64,000 bases of DNA. Origin: PSRJ01 sp963825305. GTDB lineage: Bacteria; Acidobacteriota; Terriglobia; Bryobacterales; Bryobacteraceae. The DNA is taken from positions 124,001 through 188,000 of the forward strand of contig CAWGTA010000017.1 in the NCBI GenBank assembly GCA_963825305.1. The letters run 5' to 3'. The notes under the pieces are model-generated. The model saw nothing but the letters and a program-made list of their open reading frames with translations. It was not told where the DNA came from and searched no databases. A program made the translations under genes and the position numbers. This document shows positions 24,636 to 34,148 of this stretch, in pieces; position 1 is the first letter of the stretch; the number at the start of each line of letters is the position of its first letter.

Positions 24636-25763
24636 TCAAAACTTGAGTTCGCTTGGGAGATAGTACAAATCGCGGTCGAGAACCATCTCAACCGTCGACC
24701 CCGCCGGCAGCGTGGCGTCGGGGCGATGCTTGATCAGGACCGATGCCAGGCCGGCCGCAGCCCCCGCCGCGGCGCCAACGCCTGCGCCCTTTAGCGGGCT
24801 GCCTGCGGCCGCGCCCGCGAGGGTGCCCACGCCTACGCCGATCGCGCCTCCTTCCGCCGTGGTGCGGCCGGCGTCGGTTTTGTCACGCTCCCCCGTCACC
24901 GTGCCTTCCTTTGGATCGACTTTGCCTTTGGCGGAATTGTCGGCGGTGACCAGCCGGGAACGGAAGTCGCGCGTAACGCCGTTAGGGAGCGTCAGGGAGT
25001 CGAATCGAATGAACAGTTGCCCCTTGCCTTTCACGACGCCCGCCGCTTTGCTGGTGGTGATGGTGGCGTTCACCGAACTGCGCGGCGGAATCACCATGTG
25101 GCCATCCACCGTGATGGGGAAGGCCGTCTCCAGATAAACGCGGTCGCCTTCGTGAGAATGCTTGGTGTCGACACCATTGCGCAACGTGAGCGGGATATGG
25201 GTGCCGGCGGCGACGGTGATTTGCGCCGGAAGTGCCGGAGGCGGCGCGGGCCGGCTCAGTGGCGCTGCGGGCGCATTCGTCGAAATCACCGTCGCCGGTT
25301 GGCCTTCGCGTTTGAACACCAACGTTCCTTCACTTTGGGCGGCGCCGCGCACGACCTGGCGCGTGATTGTCAGGCGGGACCGATCCCGGGAGAGCTCCCA
25401 GCGGTCCATCAGCGTGTAACCCTGGATTCCGGAGACGAGCGTGTTGACAAGCAGCGCCGAGCCTTCCCATTTGACTTCACTGCTTCTGGCTTCATCCCCG
25501 AGGCGGTATTGCGTCTCGGTGCGATTCAGCGCATAGGACCAGACTGCGGTCGAGCCATTGAAGGTTGCGGAGCACTGGATCGCGGCATCCTGTTGCGCAA
25601 TCGTCAGCGTGCGTTCCAGAGGCTCCGATAGGGCTTGCGTGTTGCTGACGGCGGGATCGAGAATCCATTTGCCCGAGAAGTCCCGCTCGGATTCGATTGC
25701 GGCCAGGGGGTGGAGGCAAGCGAAGACCAGGGCGGTGAGGATTACTGGGGATGTCCGTACCAT
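24636..25763 (-). CDS. Secreted protein with glycine-zipper segment
   Basis: A protein of 375 residues with a signal peptide (VILTALVFACLHPLAA). Residues about 25-150 form a lipocalin-like or beta-rich domain common in Acidobacteriota (FSGKWILDPAVSN...ERTLTIAQQ...RSRLTITRQVV). A Pro-rich linker leads to a second beta domain (GTHIPLTLRNGVDTKHSHEGDRVYLETAFPI) like those of TrbI/VirB10-type or outer-membrane assembly proteins. A glycine-zipper (GVGVGTLAGAAAGSPLKGAGVGAAAGAAAG) near residues 305-340 may insert in the envelope. The start at 25763 was chosen for the signal peptide. Function unknown. Confidence 0.72.
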   Translation of the reverse strand: MVRTSPVILTALVFACLHPLAAIESERDFSGKWILDPAVSNTQALSEPLERTLTIAQQDAAIQCSATFNGSTAVWSYALNRTETQYRLGDEARSSEVKWEGSALLVNTLVSGIQGYTLMDRWELSRDRSRLTITRQVVRGAAQSEGTLVFKREGQPATVISTNAPAAPLSRPAPPPALPAQITVAAGTHIPLTLRNGVDTKHSHEGDRVYLETAFPITVDGHMVIPPRSSVNATITTSKAAGVVKGKGQLFIRFDSLTLPNGVTRDFRSRLVTADNSAKGKVDPKEGTVTGERDKTDAGRTTAEGGAIGVGVGTLAGAAAGSPLKGAGVGAAAGAAAGLASVLIKHRPDATLPAGSTVEMVLDRDLYYLPSELKF

Positions 25764-25956
25764 CTTTTTGCAGATTACCACTTGCCGGTGTCGCGAGCGA
25801 GGAGGCGTGCCTAACCAACAGGAACGTTGACTCTCCCGGAGTGCCAATGTTAACTGTGTGGAGACAATCCTCGGGTCGATCCCTGTGGATGCAAGTCAGC
25901 TGTTCCGGCTGAACGGCGAAAATGTCCCAGGTTGGACGCTTGCGATTAAGGTAGCA

Positions 25957-27373
25957 ATGAGCGCGGAGTCCAACTTGCAAGGCCCCGATACGTCCATCTT
26001 TCACCGCGTGAGCCGGCTGGTGAATTCCGAGCTGTCTCTGGACGAGATCCTGGGCCAGATTCTCGGGTTGACGGCCCAGGTTTCCAATTGCGACGCCTGC
26101 CTGGTTTATCTTATGGAACTCGCGACCGGCGAATTCGTGCTCTATGCCTCGCAGGTTCCCCGGTATCGCGACCTGGGCAACGTGCGGTTTAAATTCGGCG
26201 AAGGCGTTACGGGGTGGGTCGCGGAGCACCAGCAGCCGGTGGCGCTGAGTTCGAAAGCCTCGTCCGACCCGCGTTTCCGAAGCATACCCGCGCTCATCGA
26301 GGATACCTACGAAGCGCTCCTCTCGGTTCCTCTCGTGCACAAGGGTAAGTCGATCGGAGTGGTGAACGTGCATCATCGCGAAGCCTATGCGCACACTGCC
26401 GAGGAGATTGCCGCCATCTCTTTCATGGGGGAGCAGATGGGCGGCGCCATCGCCAAGAGCCTGCTGGAGGAGGAAAACGCGCGCCTGGCCGAACGGGACC
26501 GGAAACTGGAGCAAGACCGAACCTACCTGGAAGCGGAGGTAGCGCGCCGCACCGCCGAGTTGAAGGCTACCAACGAACAGTTGCGGGCCGCCAAAGAACG
26601 CGCGGAAGAAGTGTCTCGCTTGAAGGGCGAGTTCGTCGGCAACATGAGCCACGAGATTCGCACGCCCCTAAACGGCGTAGTGGGCATGACGGAGTTGCTG
26701 CTCGACAGTGAGATCACCGAGGAGCAGCGGGAATACCTGACGATCGTCAAGCAATCGGCCAGTTCGTTGATGGTCCTGATCAACGATATCCTCGACTTTT
26801 CGAAGATCGAGGCCGGCAAGCTGGAACTGGATCCGGCGGAGTTTCCGTTGCGACAATTTGTCGAACAGACCGTGCGTAATGCTGTCACTGGCCGCGCGTC
26901 AGAAGGGCATGAAACTGGTTTGCGAGGTAGCGCCTAACGTGCCTGACACGGTGGTGGCCGACGAGTCGCGGGTGCGCCAGGTTGTGGTGAACCTTCTCGG
27001 GAATGCCATCAAATTCACCGAGCGCGGGGAAGTGGTGTTGACCGTAGAGTTGCGGGCATGCGCCCATGCCGATGCCATGGAATTGCGCTTCGCCGTGCGG
27101 GACACGGGGATTGGCATCGCCCCGGAGAAACTGGAGCGCATCTTCGAAGCGTTCGCTCAAGCCGATGGCTCCACGGCACGCCGCTATGGCGGCACCGGCC
27201 TGGGCCTGACGATCTCACGGCGCCTGGTGGAACTAATGGGCGGCCACATTGCGGTGGCCAGCACACCAGGGCAGGGGAGCATCTTCTCCTTCACCGTGCC
27301 TTTGAAGATCGGAGCCCGGCAGGAAGCGGTCGGGGCAGGGCATGGCCTCGCCCCACCAGTCGCAAGCAGCTAG
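25957..27373 (+). CDS. GAF-domain sensor histidine kinase, frameshifted
   Basis: The GAF domain spans about residues 20-175 (SRLVNSELSLDEILGQILGLTAQ, FKFGEGVTGWVAEHQQPVALS, LSVPLVHKGKSIGVVNVHH). A coiled-coil (AELKATNEQLRAAKERAEE) follows, then the H-box NMSHEIRTPLNGVVGM (His near 232). At 26878-26879 one extra A shifts the frame in the first helix of the catalytic domain; the second frame resumes MLSLAARQKGMKLVCEV and contains VVNLLGNAIKFTERGE, DTGIGIAPEKLE and GTGLGLTISRRLVELMGG. The restored protein has about 471 residues, is cytosolic and has no receiver domain. AAGG precedes ATG 25957; an upstream GTG at 25858 is less likely. Its stop shares CTAG with the convergent ugd stop. Confidence 0.82.
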
Positions 27374-28791
27374 CCCTGCGGCACGGCTTCCCGTTTTTCC
27401 GCGCGCGGGCCCAGGTAGCGGCCGATGCCGGTATAGTCGAAGCCTGCGGCCATGGCGGTTTCCGGCTGGAAGAGATTGCGGCCGTCCACCAGGATCGGCT
27501 TGGTCATGGAACGCGCCAGCTCTTCGAGCGGCAGACGCCGGAACTCGTTCCATTCGGTCACCAGCACCAGGGCGTCGGAATCTTCGGCCACCTGGCGCGG
27601 CGAATCGCAATAGCGGATCTTCAGTTCGGGATGGAGCTCCTGGCAGGCCTTCATGGCGATCGGGTCATAGGCCTTCACGCGCGCGCCCATCTGTACCAGA
27701 CGTTCGGCAATGTGCAGGGCAGGCGCATCGCGCAGATCGTCGGTGTCCGGCTTGAACGCCAGCCCCAGCAGGCCGATTGTCCGGCCCTTGAGGATGTACA
27801 GTTTTTCCTGTAGTTTTTGGATCACCATCATTCTCTGGGCTGTGTTCACGTCCAGAGTCGCCTGCAGCAGCCGGCTCTGGTAGCCGTATTCGCCCGCGGT
27901 CTGCACCAGCGCCTGAATGTCTTTAGCGAAACAGCTACCGCCCCAGCCTACACCTGCGTTGAGGAATTTCGAGCCGATGCGCGAATCGAGTCCGATTCCC
28001 TGCAAGACCTCGGTGGCCTCCGCGCCCACGCGCTCGCAGATGTTCGCCATCTCGTTGGCAAACCCGATCTTCATGGCAAGGAAAGCGTTCGAGGCGTACT
28101 TGATCATCTCCGCGCTGGTGAGCGTGGTGCTGACAAACGGCGCCTTCGAGAGCCCATTAGGACGCGGCACGCCCGTCGGCGGAATGAAGGATTGCTCGAT
28201 CACCGGGCTGTAGAGTTCGCGCATCAGCTCCAGGGTCTGCTGGTCGGAACTGCCCACTACGATGCGGTCAGGATACAGCGAGTCGGAAACGGCGCAACCC
28301 TCGCGCAGGAATTCGGGATTGCTGGCCACGCCGAACTGGATTTTGTTGCGCTCGCCGGGATACATCTCGGCAATGCCCTCGCGCACGAGCGTTTCCACCA
28401 GGTTCCCGCTGCCCACCGGAACCGTCGACTTATTGACGATGACGCGGAAGCGCGAGTCATCCATGGCCGCACCGATGCTGCGCGCGGCGGCTTCCAGGTA
28501 GATGAGGTTGGCGGCGCCGTTGGGCATCGGCGGTGTTCCGACCGCGATGAAGATCACGTCGCTGGCGCGTGCCGCCTCGGTCAGTTCGGTGGTGAACTCG
28601 ATGCCGCCCCGGCGCACAGCCAGCGCGATCAGTTCATCCAGGTATGGTTCATAGATGGGCGCTTGACCCAGTTTCCATTTCGCGATCTTCGCCTGATCCG
28701 TATCAACACACGTGACGTGGTGTCCCAGGTAAGCCAAGCAGGCTCCTGTTACACTACCCACGTAACCTGTTCCAATTACTGTTACTTGCAT
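27370..28791 (-). CDS. ugd: UDP-glucose 6-dehydrogenase
   Basis: A protein of 473 residues. The N-terminal NAD-binding Rossmann fold is GTGYVGSVTGACLAYLGHHVTCVD; the catalytic Cys is in GVGWGGSCFAKDIQAL near residue 285; the central helix region (NEMANICERVGAEATEV) and the C-terminal UDP-binding domain (GLAFKPDTDDLRDAPAL) are complete. It oxidises UDP-glucose twice to UDP-glucuronate for exopolysaccharide or LPS sugars. It is a single gene here, convergent with the GAF kinase and divergent from a response regulator. Confidence 0.96.
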   Translation of the reverse strand: MQVTVIGTGYVGSVTGACLAYLGHHVTCVDTDQAKIAKWKLGQAPIYEPYLDELIALAVRRGGIEFTTELTEAARASDVIFIAVGTPPMPNGAANLIYLEAAARSIGAAMDDSRFRVIVNKSTVPVGSGNLVETLVREGIAEMYPGERNKIQFGVASNPEFLREGCAVSDSLYPDRIVVGSSDQQTLELMRELYSPVIEQSFIPPTGVPRPNGLSKAPFVSTTLTSAEMIKYASNAFLAMKIGFANEMANICERVGAEATEVLQGIGLDSRIGSKFLNAGVGWGGSCFAKDIQALVQTAGEYGYQSRLLQATLDVNTAQRMMVIQKLQEKLYILKGRTIGLLGLAFKPDTDDLRDAPALHIAERLVQMGARVKAYDPIAMKACQELHPELKIRYCDSPRQVAEDSDALVLVTEWNEFRRLPLEELARSMTKPILVDGRNLFQPETAMAAGFDYTGIGRYLGPRAEKREAVPQG

Positions 28792-28903
28792 GATTTTTTG
28801 GGGCCTGCTAAACCGGCGAGTTTAGTATAGCATCTGGCCTCAAAAAGCACCGGGGATTAACTACAATGAGTAGTACTAAAGGTTCCATTGCGGCACCGTA
28901 CCT

Positions 28904-29578
28904 ATGCAGACCATTCTGGTGATTGACGACGACGAAAACCTGCGAGACACCATCGGGGTGATGCTCGAGCAGGAAGGATTTCGCGCGGTTCTCGCGGCCG
29001 ATGGCCGTTCCGGTTTCGACAAGGCAGTCACGTTGAAGCCGGATCTGATCCTGGTCGACCTGCGCTTACCCGGAATGAGCGGGATGGAAATCTGCAAGCA
29101 GGTGCGCGCCGCGCAGGCGGCCACCCCGATCATAGTCCTGAGCGCCGTGGGGGAAGAGATCGACAAGGTCCTGCTGTTGGAAATCGGGGCCGACGACTAC
29201 GTGGTGAAGCCCTTCGGCACGCGGGAATTGATGGCCCGGATCCGTGCGGTGCTGCGGCGCGCGGCTCCCGACGGCCGCAAAGTAGCGAATTTCGGCGACG
29301 CGGAAATCGACTTCGGAAGACGCATCGTTTCGCGCAAGGGCGAGGAGCTGAAGTTCACTCCGGCCGAGTACAATCTTCTGTGCTTCTTTCTGCATAATCC
29401 CGACCGGCCTTTGACTCGTGACATGATTCTGAACTCCGTGTGGGGCTACGAATTCTTTCCCAACACGCGGACGGTGGACGCGCACGTGGTGAAACTGCGC
29501 CAGAAACTGGAGCCGGACCCGAACACGCCGCGCCACTTTCTGACGGTCCACGGGGTCGGGTATCGGTTTGTGCCGTAG
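28904..29578 (+). CDS. OmpR-family response regulator
   Basis: A protein of 224 residues. Receiver: IDDDENLRDT, phospho-acceptor Asp52 in LVDLRLPGMSG, Lys in VKPFGTRELM. DNA-binding winged helix: KFTPAEYNLLCFFLHNPDRPLTRDMILNSVWG...VDAHVVKLRQKLE...VHGVGYRFVP. It is KdpE/PhoB-like in length and sequence style. No kinase is directly adjacent; the next genes (29727-33972) carry their own receiver and kinase, so this is an orphan or may cross-talk with the GAF kinase. Confidence 0.92.
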   Translation: MQTILVIDDDENLRDTIGVMLEQEGFRAVLAADGRSGFDKAVTLKPDLILVDLRLPGMSGMEICKQVRAAQAATPIIVLSAVGEEIDKVLLLEIGADDYVVKPFGTRELMARIRAVLRRAAPDGRKVANFGDAEIDFGRRIVSRKGEELKFTPAEYNLLCFFLHNPDRPLTRDMILNSVWGYEFFPNTRTVDAHVVKLRQKLEPDPNTPRHFLTVHGVGYRFVP

Positions 29579-29584
29579 GCAAGC

Positions 29585-29663
29585 AACCGCTCCCTTTGGT
29601 CACGGCTCAGTATGGCGTCTTCACGTTACGCCGCGTTACTGAGCCCTGACCGTAGGGAGCGGT
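29585..29663. repeat. Palindromic repeat, family A
   Basis: AACCGCTCCCTTTGGTCACGGCTCAGTA ... TTACTGAGCCCTGACCGTAGGGAGCGGT, imperfect arms around about 25 bases, between the two response-regulator genes. A further fragment GAAGGGAGCGGTT lies near 29702. Confidence 0.7.
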
Positions 29664-29726
29664 CGTTGTAGAACTGGCGCGAATTTACAGCTTTTATCCC
29701 GAAGGGAGCGGTTCGCCGAATCAGGA

Positions 29727-30155
29727 ATGGGCGAAAATGACAGGATGACCCCTGGGGCGGACCGTGAAGGTTCGCGCGCCGTTCTGATCGTGGAAGATTC
29801 CGAAAATAGCGCGGCGACCATCGAACTTGCACTTTCCGGGATACCGGGAGTGTCTGTGTTGTTCGCCGCTTCCGGAGTGGAAGCGCTGCGGATTGTGGAC
29901 CAACCCGGCTCCGCCGTTCAGGCCATCATCACCGATTTGAATATGCCGCGCATGGATGGCTTCGAATTGATCCGGCGCATCCGGGAAAACGGCCGGACGT
30001 CGGCGATGCCCATTATCGTGGTGAGCGCCGACACCGATCCCGACACCCCCGAGCGGGTCGCGCAAATGAAGGTGGACGCTTTTTTTGCGAAGCCCTTTTC
30101 TCCGGCCCAGGTGTGTAAGAAATTGGAGCAACTTCTCAATGCCACGACGCCTTAG
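29727..30155 (+). CDS. CheY-like single-domain response regulator
   Basis: A protein of 142 residues with only a receiver domain: acidic pair in LIVEDSENS, phospho-acceptor Asp70 in IITDLNMPRMDGFELI, Ser in VVVSADT, Lys in FAKPFSPAQV. With no output domain it must act by protein contact or as a phosphate relay. It is the first of four overlapping genes ending with a histidine kinase (32203-33972), its likely partner. The next gene starts inside its last 17 bases. Confidence 0.9.
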   Translation: MGENDRMTPGADREGSRAVLIVEDSENSAATIELALSGIPGVSVLFAASGVEALRIVDQPGSAVQAIITDLNMPRMDGFELIRRIRENGRTSAMPIIVVSADTDPDTPERVAQMKVDAFFAKPFSPAQVCKKLEQLLNATTP

Positions 30156-31512
30156 GCTGCCCTTTGCCGCGGTTCTGATATTCCCGGCTTTTCTGCGCGC
30201 GCAGACGTCCCCCGAAATGGTCAGCATCCTGGAGCGGTTAAGCCGCCTGGAGCAGCAGAACCAGGAGTTGTTGGAGGAGGTGCGATCGCTTCGCACCGAA
30301 CTGGGATCGGCACGCACGGCGCCTCCGGCCGCTGCTTCCGCCGAGGTTTCCGTCGCATCTCCCGCCGCGCCAGTCACGGTGGAACAGAGACTCGACATTC
30401 AGGAGCAGCGGACCGAAGAGCAGGCCCAGAGCAAGGTGGAATCTTCGCAAAAATTTCCGATCAGGCTTACGGGGATGGCGCTCTTCAACGCCTTTGCGAA
30501 TTCGAATCACAGTGGGGGGGCCGAGTATCCCACCATCGCCGCCGCCACCGGACCCGCGCACGATGGGGCTACCGTACGGCAAACGATTATCGGGCTCGAG
30601 TTTCGCGGGCCTGGGACCATTTGGGGCGGTCATGTCCAAGGCTCGGTCTACATGGATTTCTTTTCGGGCGCGGCGCCGCTGACGCAGACCATGCGGATAC
30701 GCACAGGCTCCATGGAGATCGACTGGGCGACACGCAGCATCATGGCCGGAGTGGACAAGCCGATCTTCAACCCGCGCGAACCGAGCTCGCTGGCGCAGGT
30801 CGGCGTTTCGCCGCTGACCGGGGCGGGGAATTTGTGGCTATGGGTGCCCCAGGTTCGCCTGGAACAGGATCTCGCCTTGGGCAGCAGGAGCGGCATACAT
30901 GCCCGGATGGGGGTTGTGCAAACCAACGAGGTCGGACCCTATGCGGGGAGCGACCCGGTGGGCGCGGTGGAGGCGGCGCGTCCGGGACTGGAAGGGCGTT
31001 TCGAGTTCTTTCACAAACTCGATGAGGAGCGGCGGCTGGAGCTGGCGCCGGGGTTTCACGTGAGCACCACGCACGCCGGCGGCTTCTCGATCCCATCACA
31101 GGTCTTCTCCGTGGATTGGTTGTTGCGTCTGGTTGGCCCGCTGGAATTTACCGGCGCATTCTACCGTGGGCAAAACGTCGCGCTGCTGGGGACCGGGCTT
31201 ATCCGCCAGGGGTTCACGATCTATGAGGGCCGGGCTCATGCGATTAACAGCCAGGGCGGCTGGGGGCAGTTGACCGTTCACGCGGCGCGGCGCCTGGATT
31301 TTCACCTCTTCACAGGGCAGCAGGACGACCAGAATTCGGGGCTAAACGCGGGCGCCATCGGCAAGAACCTGTTGTTTGGCGGTAATGTGTACTATCGGAT
31401 CGCACCCAATGTTCTGCTGGGATGGGAAGCTTCGCAGGTGCGAACCTCCTTTCTGGGCCAAGGGACACGAATCAACAATCACTATGACCTGGCGCTCGGT
31501 TATCTGTTTTAG
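30139..31512 (+). CDS. Outer-membrane beta-barrel protein with coiled-coil N-terminus
   Basis: A protein of 457 residues. A signal peptide (LPFAAVLIFPAFLRAQ) is followed by a coiled coil (LERLSRLEQQNQELLEEVRSLRTELG, about residues 27-52), a Pro/Ala linker and a barrel-like region from about residue 110 (KFPIRLTGMALFNAFA, TIIGLEFRGPGTIWGGHVQGSVYMDFF) to a C-terminal strand ending NHYDLALGYLF with terminal Phe, the usual BAM signal. The architecture resembles the porin at 4376. It overlaps the receiver gene upstream by 17 bases and the cupredoxin gene downstream by 29, so expression is tightly coupled. The transported substrate is unknown. Confidence 0.78.
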   Translation: MPRRLRLPFAAVLIFPAFLRAQTSPEMVSILERLSRLEQQNQELLEEVRSLRTELGSARTAPPAAASAEVSVASPAAPVTVEQRLDIQEQRTEEQAQSKVESSQKFPIRLTGMALFNAFANSNHSGGAEYPTIAAATGPAHDGATVRQTIIGLEFRGPGTIWGGHVQGSVYMDFFSGAAPLTQTMRIRTGSMEIDWATRSIMAGVDKPIFNPREPSSLAQVGVSPLTGAGNLWLWVPQVRLEQDLALGSRSGIHARMGVVQTNEVGPYAGSDPVGAVEAARPGLEGRFEFFHKLDEERRLELAPGFHVSTTHAGGFSIPSQVFSVDWLLRLVGPLEFTGAFYRGQNVALLGTGLIRQGFTIYEGRAHAINSQGGWGQLTVHAARRLDFHLFTGQQDDQNSGLNAGAIGKNLLFGGNVYYRIAPNVLLGWEASQVRTSFLGQGTRINNHYDLALGYLF

Positions 31513-32206
31513 CGTCGTTTCCGGCTTCGCGGCAAGCACGGCCGTTGGCGCTACGCTGTCGGGTAACGTGGAGATCACAAACTCGCGCGATGCGGCGGTC
31601 CGCAAGCATAAGGACTATACCGGGGTAGTGCTGTGGGTGGAGCCCGCCGCCCAACCAGCGCCAGTTCTTCCGGCGGCGAAACGCGTGCAGATGGTCCAGC
31701 GAGACAAGCGCTTCACGCCGCACCTGGTCGCCATCCCGGTGGGCAGCACCGTGGATTTCCCTAATTTCGATCCCATCTTTCACAACGCGTTCTCCAATTT
31801 CAGCGGCCAACCGTTCGACGTGGGATTGTATCCCCCAGGCAAGAACAAATCGGTGGTATTCAAGGCGCCGGGGATCGTGCGGGTTTTCTGTAATATCCAT
31901 CCGACCATGAGCGCCATTATCGCGGTGCTGGATTCGCCCTGGTTCGTGGTTACGCCGGCTTCCGGTAAGTTCGACATCGAAGGATTGCCGCCCGGCGAAT
32001 ACCAACTGCACATCTTTCACGAGCGCGCCGTTCCAGAAAACCTCCAAGCCCTGGAGCGGCGCATCAGCGTGCCGGAAAACGGCCTCACCTTGCCCCTCAT
32101 CTCGATCTCTGAGACGGGCTTCATTCCCGCGCCGCATATGAACAAATACGGCGAGGAGTACCCGCCTGTGCACGACGGCGACAAATACCCGGGAGCGCCC
32201 AAATGA
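31484..32206 (+). CDS. Periplasmic cupredoxin-like protein
   Basis: A protein of 240 residues with a signal peptide (VICFSVVSGFAASTAVGA). The core is a plastocyanin-like fold: PHLVAIPVGSTVDFPNFDPIFHNAFS (His ligand) and VRVFCNIHPTMSAIIAVLD (Cys, His and Met). This is a type-1-like copper site with an unusually short Cys-x2-His-x2-Met loop, as found in methylamine-utilisation/carboxypeptidase-regulatory-like relatives. A transthyretin-like beta domain follows (GKFDIEGLPPGEYQLHIFHE). It overlaps the barrel gene by 29 bases and the kinase gene by four (ATGA). It may carry electrons or sense copper/redox state for the kinase. Confidence 0.83.
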   Translation: MTWRSVICFSVVSGFAASTAVGATLSGNVEITNSRDAAVRKHKDYTGVVLWVEPAAQPAPVLPAAKRVQMVQRDKRFTPHLVAIPVGSTVDFPNFDPIFHNAFSNFSGQPFDVGLYPPGKNKSVVFKAPGIVRVFCNIHPTMSAIIAVLDSPWFVVTPASGKFDIEGLPPGEYQLHIFHERAVPENLQALERRISVPENGLTLPLISISETGFIPAPHMNKYGEEYPPVHDGDKYPGAPK

Positions 32207-33972
32207 TTGCCTGGTTTTCGCGTCTGTCGCTGCTGTGGAAGATTCTGCTCTCCACCTCCGTGGCGGTGAGCATATTGTTCGCGATCACCGGTGAGATCGT
32301 TTTGAATGACGTCACGCGTACGGTCTCCGATACGGTGGACGAGGAAGTGGGGGCCAATTTTCAGGCCTACAAGGCCTACTGGGACTCGCGCGCCGAACGA
32401 TTGTCCGCGGTGAGCCGGCTGCTGAGCACCATGCCCTCGGTGCGCGCCGCGTTTAGCACGGGCGATCGGGCCACCATCCAGGACAGCGCCGGAGAGTTGT
32501 GGTCGAAGATATCGGATGCCACCGCCATTTTCCTGGTCACCGATCCCGCCGGGAGTGTGATCGCCTCACTGGGCGGGGCGACTCCGCTGTCGCGCAAGAG
32601 GATGGACGTAGTGCGGCTGGCGGCGGCGTGGTTTCCGAAACAGGCGTCGGGCTTCTTCCTGCAGGATGGCGACCTGTACCACATCTCCGTGACCCCGGTC
32701 TACGTCGACTCCACCCAGGGGCAAGCGCTACTGAACGTCCTGGTGGCCGGTTACCACGTGGATGCCCTGGAAGCCCAACGCTTAAAGACCGCGACAGGCG
32801 GTAGTGAATTCCTTTTCGTGACGTCCGCCGGCGCGATTGCTTCGACTTTGAATGAACGGGCCACCGGCGTGGTGCTGGCCAACCTCGCACGCGCCCGGCC
32901 TGCGGATCGTGTCAGCGACGGTGTCACGCAATACGCGCGCGTGGGTACGCCCCTGCCGGACATCATGGGAAGCCAGTTGGGGCAACTCTGGATCCTGCGG
33001 TCCTTCGATGCCGCGCAGGAGCGGATTTCCGAGCTCTACACCAATATTGTGCTGCTCTGGCTTCTGGCGGTATGCATCGGTTTCGGTCTCACCTACATGT
33101 TGGCGCGGCGCATCGTGGAGCCAGTCAAGCAACTGGACCGCGCGGCGGCGGAGGTGGCGCGGCAGAACTACGCCATCGAAGTGGAGGTCCACAGCGACGA
33201 CGAGATGGGCCGCCTGGCGCGGACATTCAACAATATGTGTCTGTCCATCCGGCAAGCTCGCGAAGACCTGATCCAACAAGAGCGAATTACCACCATCGGG
33301 CGGTTGTCCGCTTCCATCGTGCACGATTTGCGCAACCCTTTGGCCGCCATTTACGGCGGCGCCGAGATGCTGGTGGACCGTGATCTGCCTACCGGACATG
33401 TGAAGCGGCTGGCGGCGAACATTTACCAGGCATCGCGCCGCATCCAGGATCTGCTGCAGGACTTGCTGCATGTTTCCCGCGGAAAGGGTCGCGCGCCCGA
33501 AATGTGCCGGCTGCGCGAGGTGGCGGCTGCCGCCTGTGACGCGGTCGAGAGCGTTGCGGAGACGCAAGGTGTGAAGTTGCAATTGGAGATCCCGCCGGAG
33601 ATTGAACTGCCGATGGAGCGCAGCCGCATGGAGCGCGTGTTTTTGAATCTGGTTTCCAATGCCCTGGAGGCCATGCCGGAGGGCGGCGAGGTCCGTATTT
33701 CGGCCGTGCCCGTGGATGACGCCGGCGCCGTGCTGATCCAGGTGGAGGATACCGGTTCGGGGGTCGCGCCAGAGATCCGCTCCAGTCTGTTTCAACCATT
33801 CGTCAGTGCGGGCAAACGCAACGGACTAGGATTGGGCCTGGCGCTCTCACGCCAGACCGTGTTAGATCACGGCGGCGAAATGTGGGTGGAATCCGAAGCG
33901 GGACGGGGAGCGAAGTTCTGCTTCCGCCTGCCGGGTGCCGGCGTAGCGGCCGTACAGAGCGTCCGGGGGTAG
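32203..33972 (+). CDS. Membrane sensor histidine kinase with HAMP domain
   Basis: A protein of 589 residues. TM1 is near residues 10-35, an extracytoplasmic sensor of about 240 residues follows (dCache-like: DSRAERLSAVSRLLSTMPSVRAAF...YHISVTPVYVD), TM2 is near 280-305, then HAMP (RRIVEPVKQLDRAAAEVARQNYAIEV...DEMGRLARTFNNM). The H-box is SASIVHDLRNPLAAIYGGAEM (His near 374), followed by VFLNLVSNALEAMPEGGE, VEDTGSGVAPEI and GLGLGLALSRQTV. The VHDLRNPL form belongs to the NtrB-like HPK4 class. It overlaps the cupredoxin gene by four bases and most likely phosphorylates the CheY-like protein at the start of the operon. Confidence 0.9.
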   Translation: MIAWFSRLSLLWKILLSTSVAVSILFAITGEIVLNDVTRTVSDTVDEEVGANFQAYKAYWDSRAERLSAVSRLLSTMPSVRAAFSTGDRATIQDSAGELWSKISDATAIFLVTDPAGSVIASLGGATPLSRKRMDVVRLAAAWFPKQASGFFLQDGDLYHISVTPVYVDSTQGQALLNVLVAGYHVDALEAQRLKTATGGSEFLFVTSAGAIASTLNERATGVVLANLARARPADRVSDGVTQYARVGTPLPDIMGSQLGQLWILRSFDAAQERISELYTNIVLLWLLAVCIGFGLTYMLARRIVEPVKQLDRAAAEVARQNYAIEVEVHSDDEMGRLARTFNNMCLSIRQAREDLIQQERITTIGRLSASIVHDLRNPLAAIYGGAEMLVDRDLPTGHVKRLAANIYQASRRIQDLLQDLLHVSRGKGRAPEMCRLREVAAAACDAVESVAETQGVKLQLEIPPEIELPMERSRMERVFLNLVSNALEAMPEGGEVRISAVPVDDAGAVLIQVEDTGSGVAPEIRSSLFQPFVSAGKRNGLGLGLALSRQTVLDHGGEMWVESEAGRGAKFCFRLPGAGVAAVQSVRG

Positions 33973-34148
33973 CGCGGGCATTCGGCTTTCCGACGAGCCG
34001 AGTGACTGCGCAGCAATGCAACCGGGTCGTCTGGGTGTCGAAGCAGGGCTAACCAAAGGTAACATCCCCGGTACTGGTCCTAGATAAAACCGGTGGTACT
34101 TTGCACGCGTACTAGGAAGGCGCATGATCGGCGCAGGACTTTTCGATC

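Noticed and set aside
27370..27373. Shared CTAG at the convergent stops of the GAF kinase and ugd
   Set aside because: A simple overlap of stop codons; compact but ordinary.
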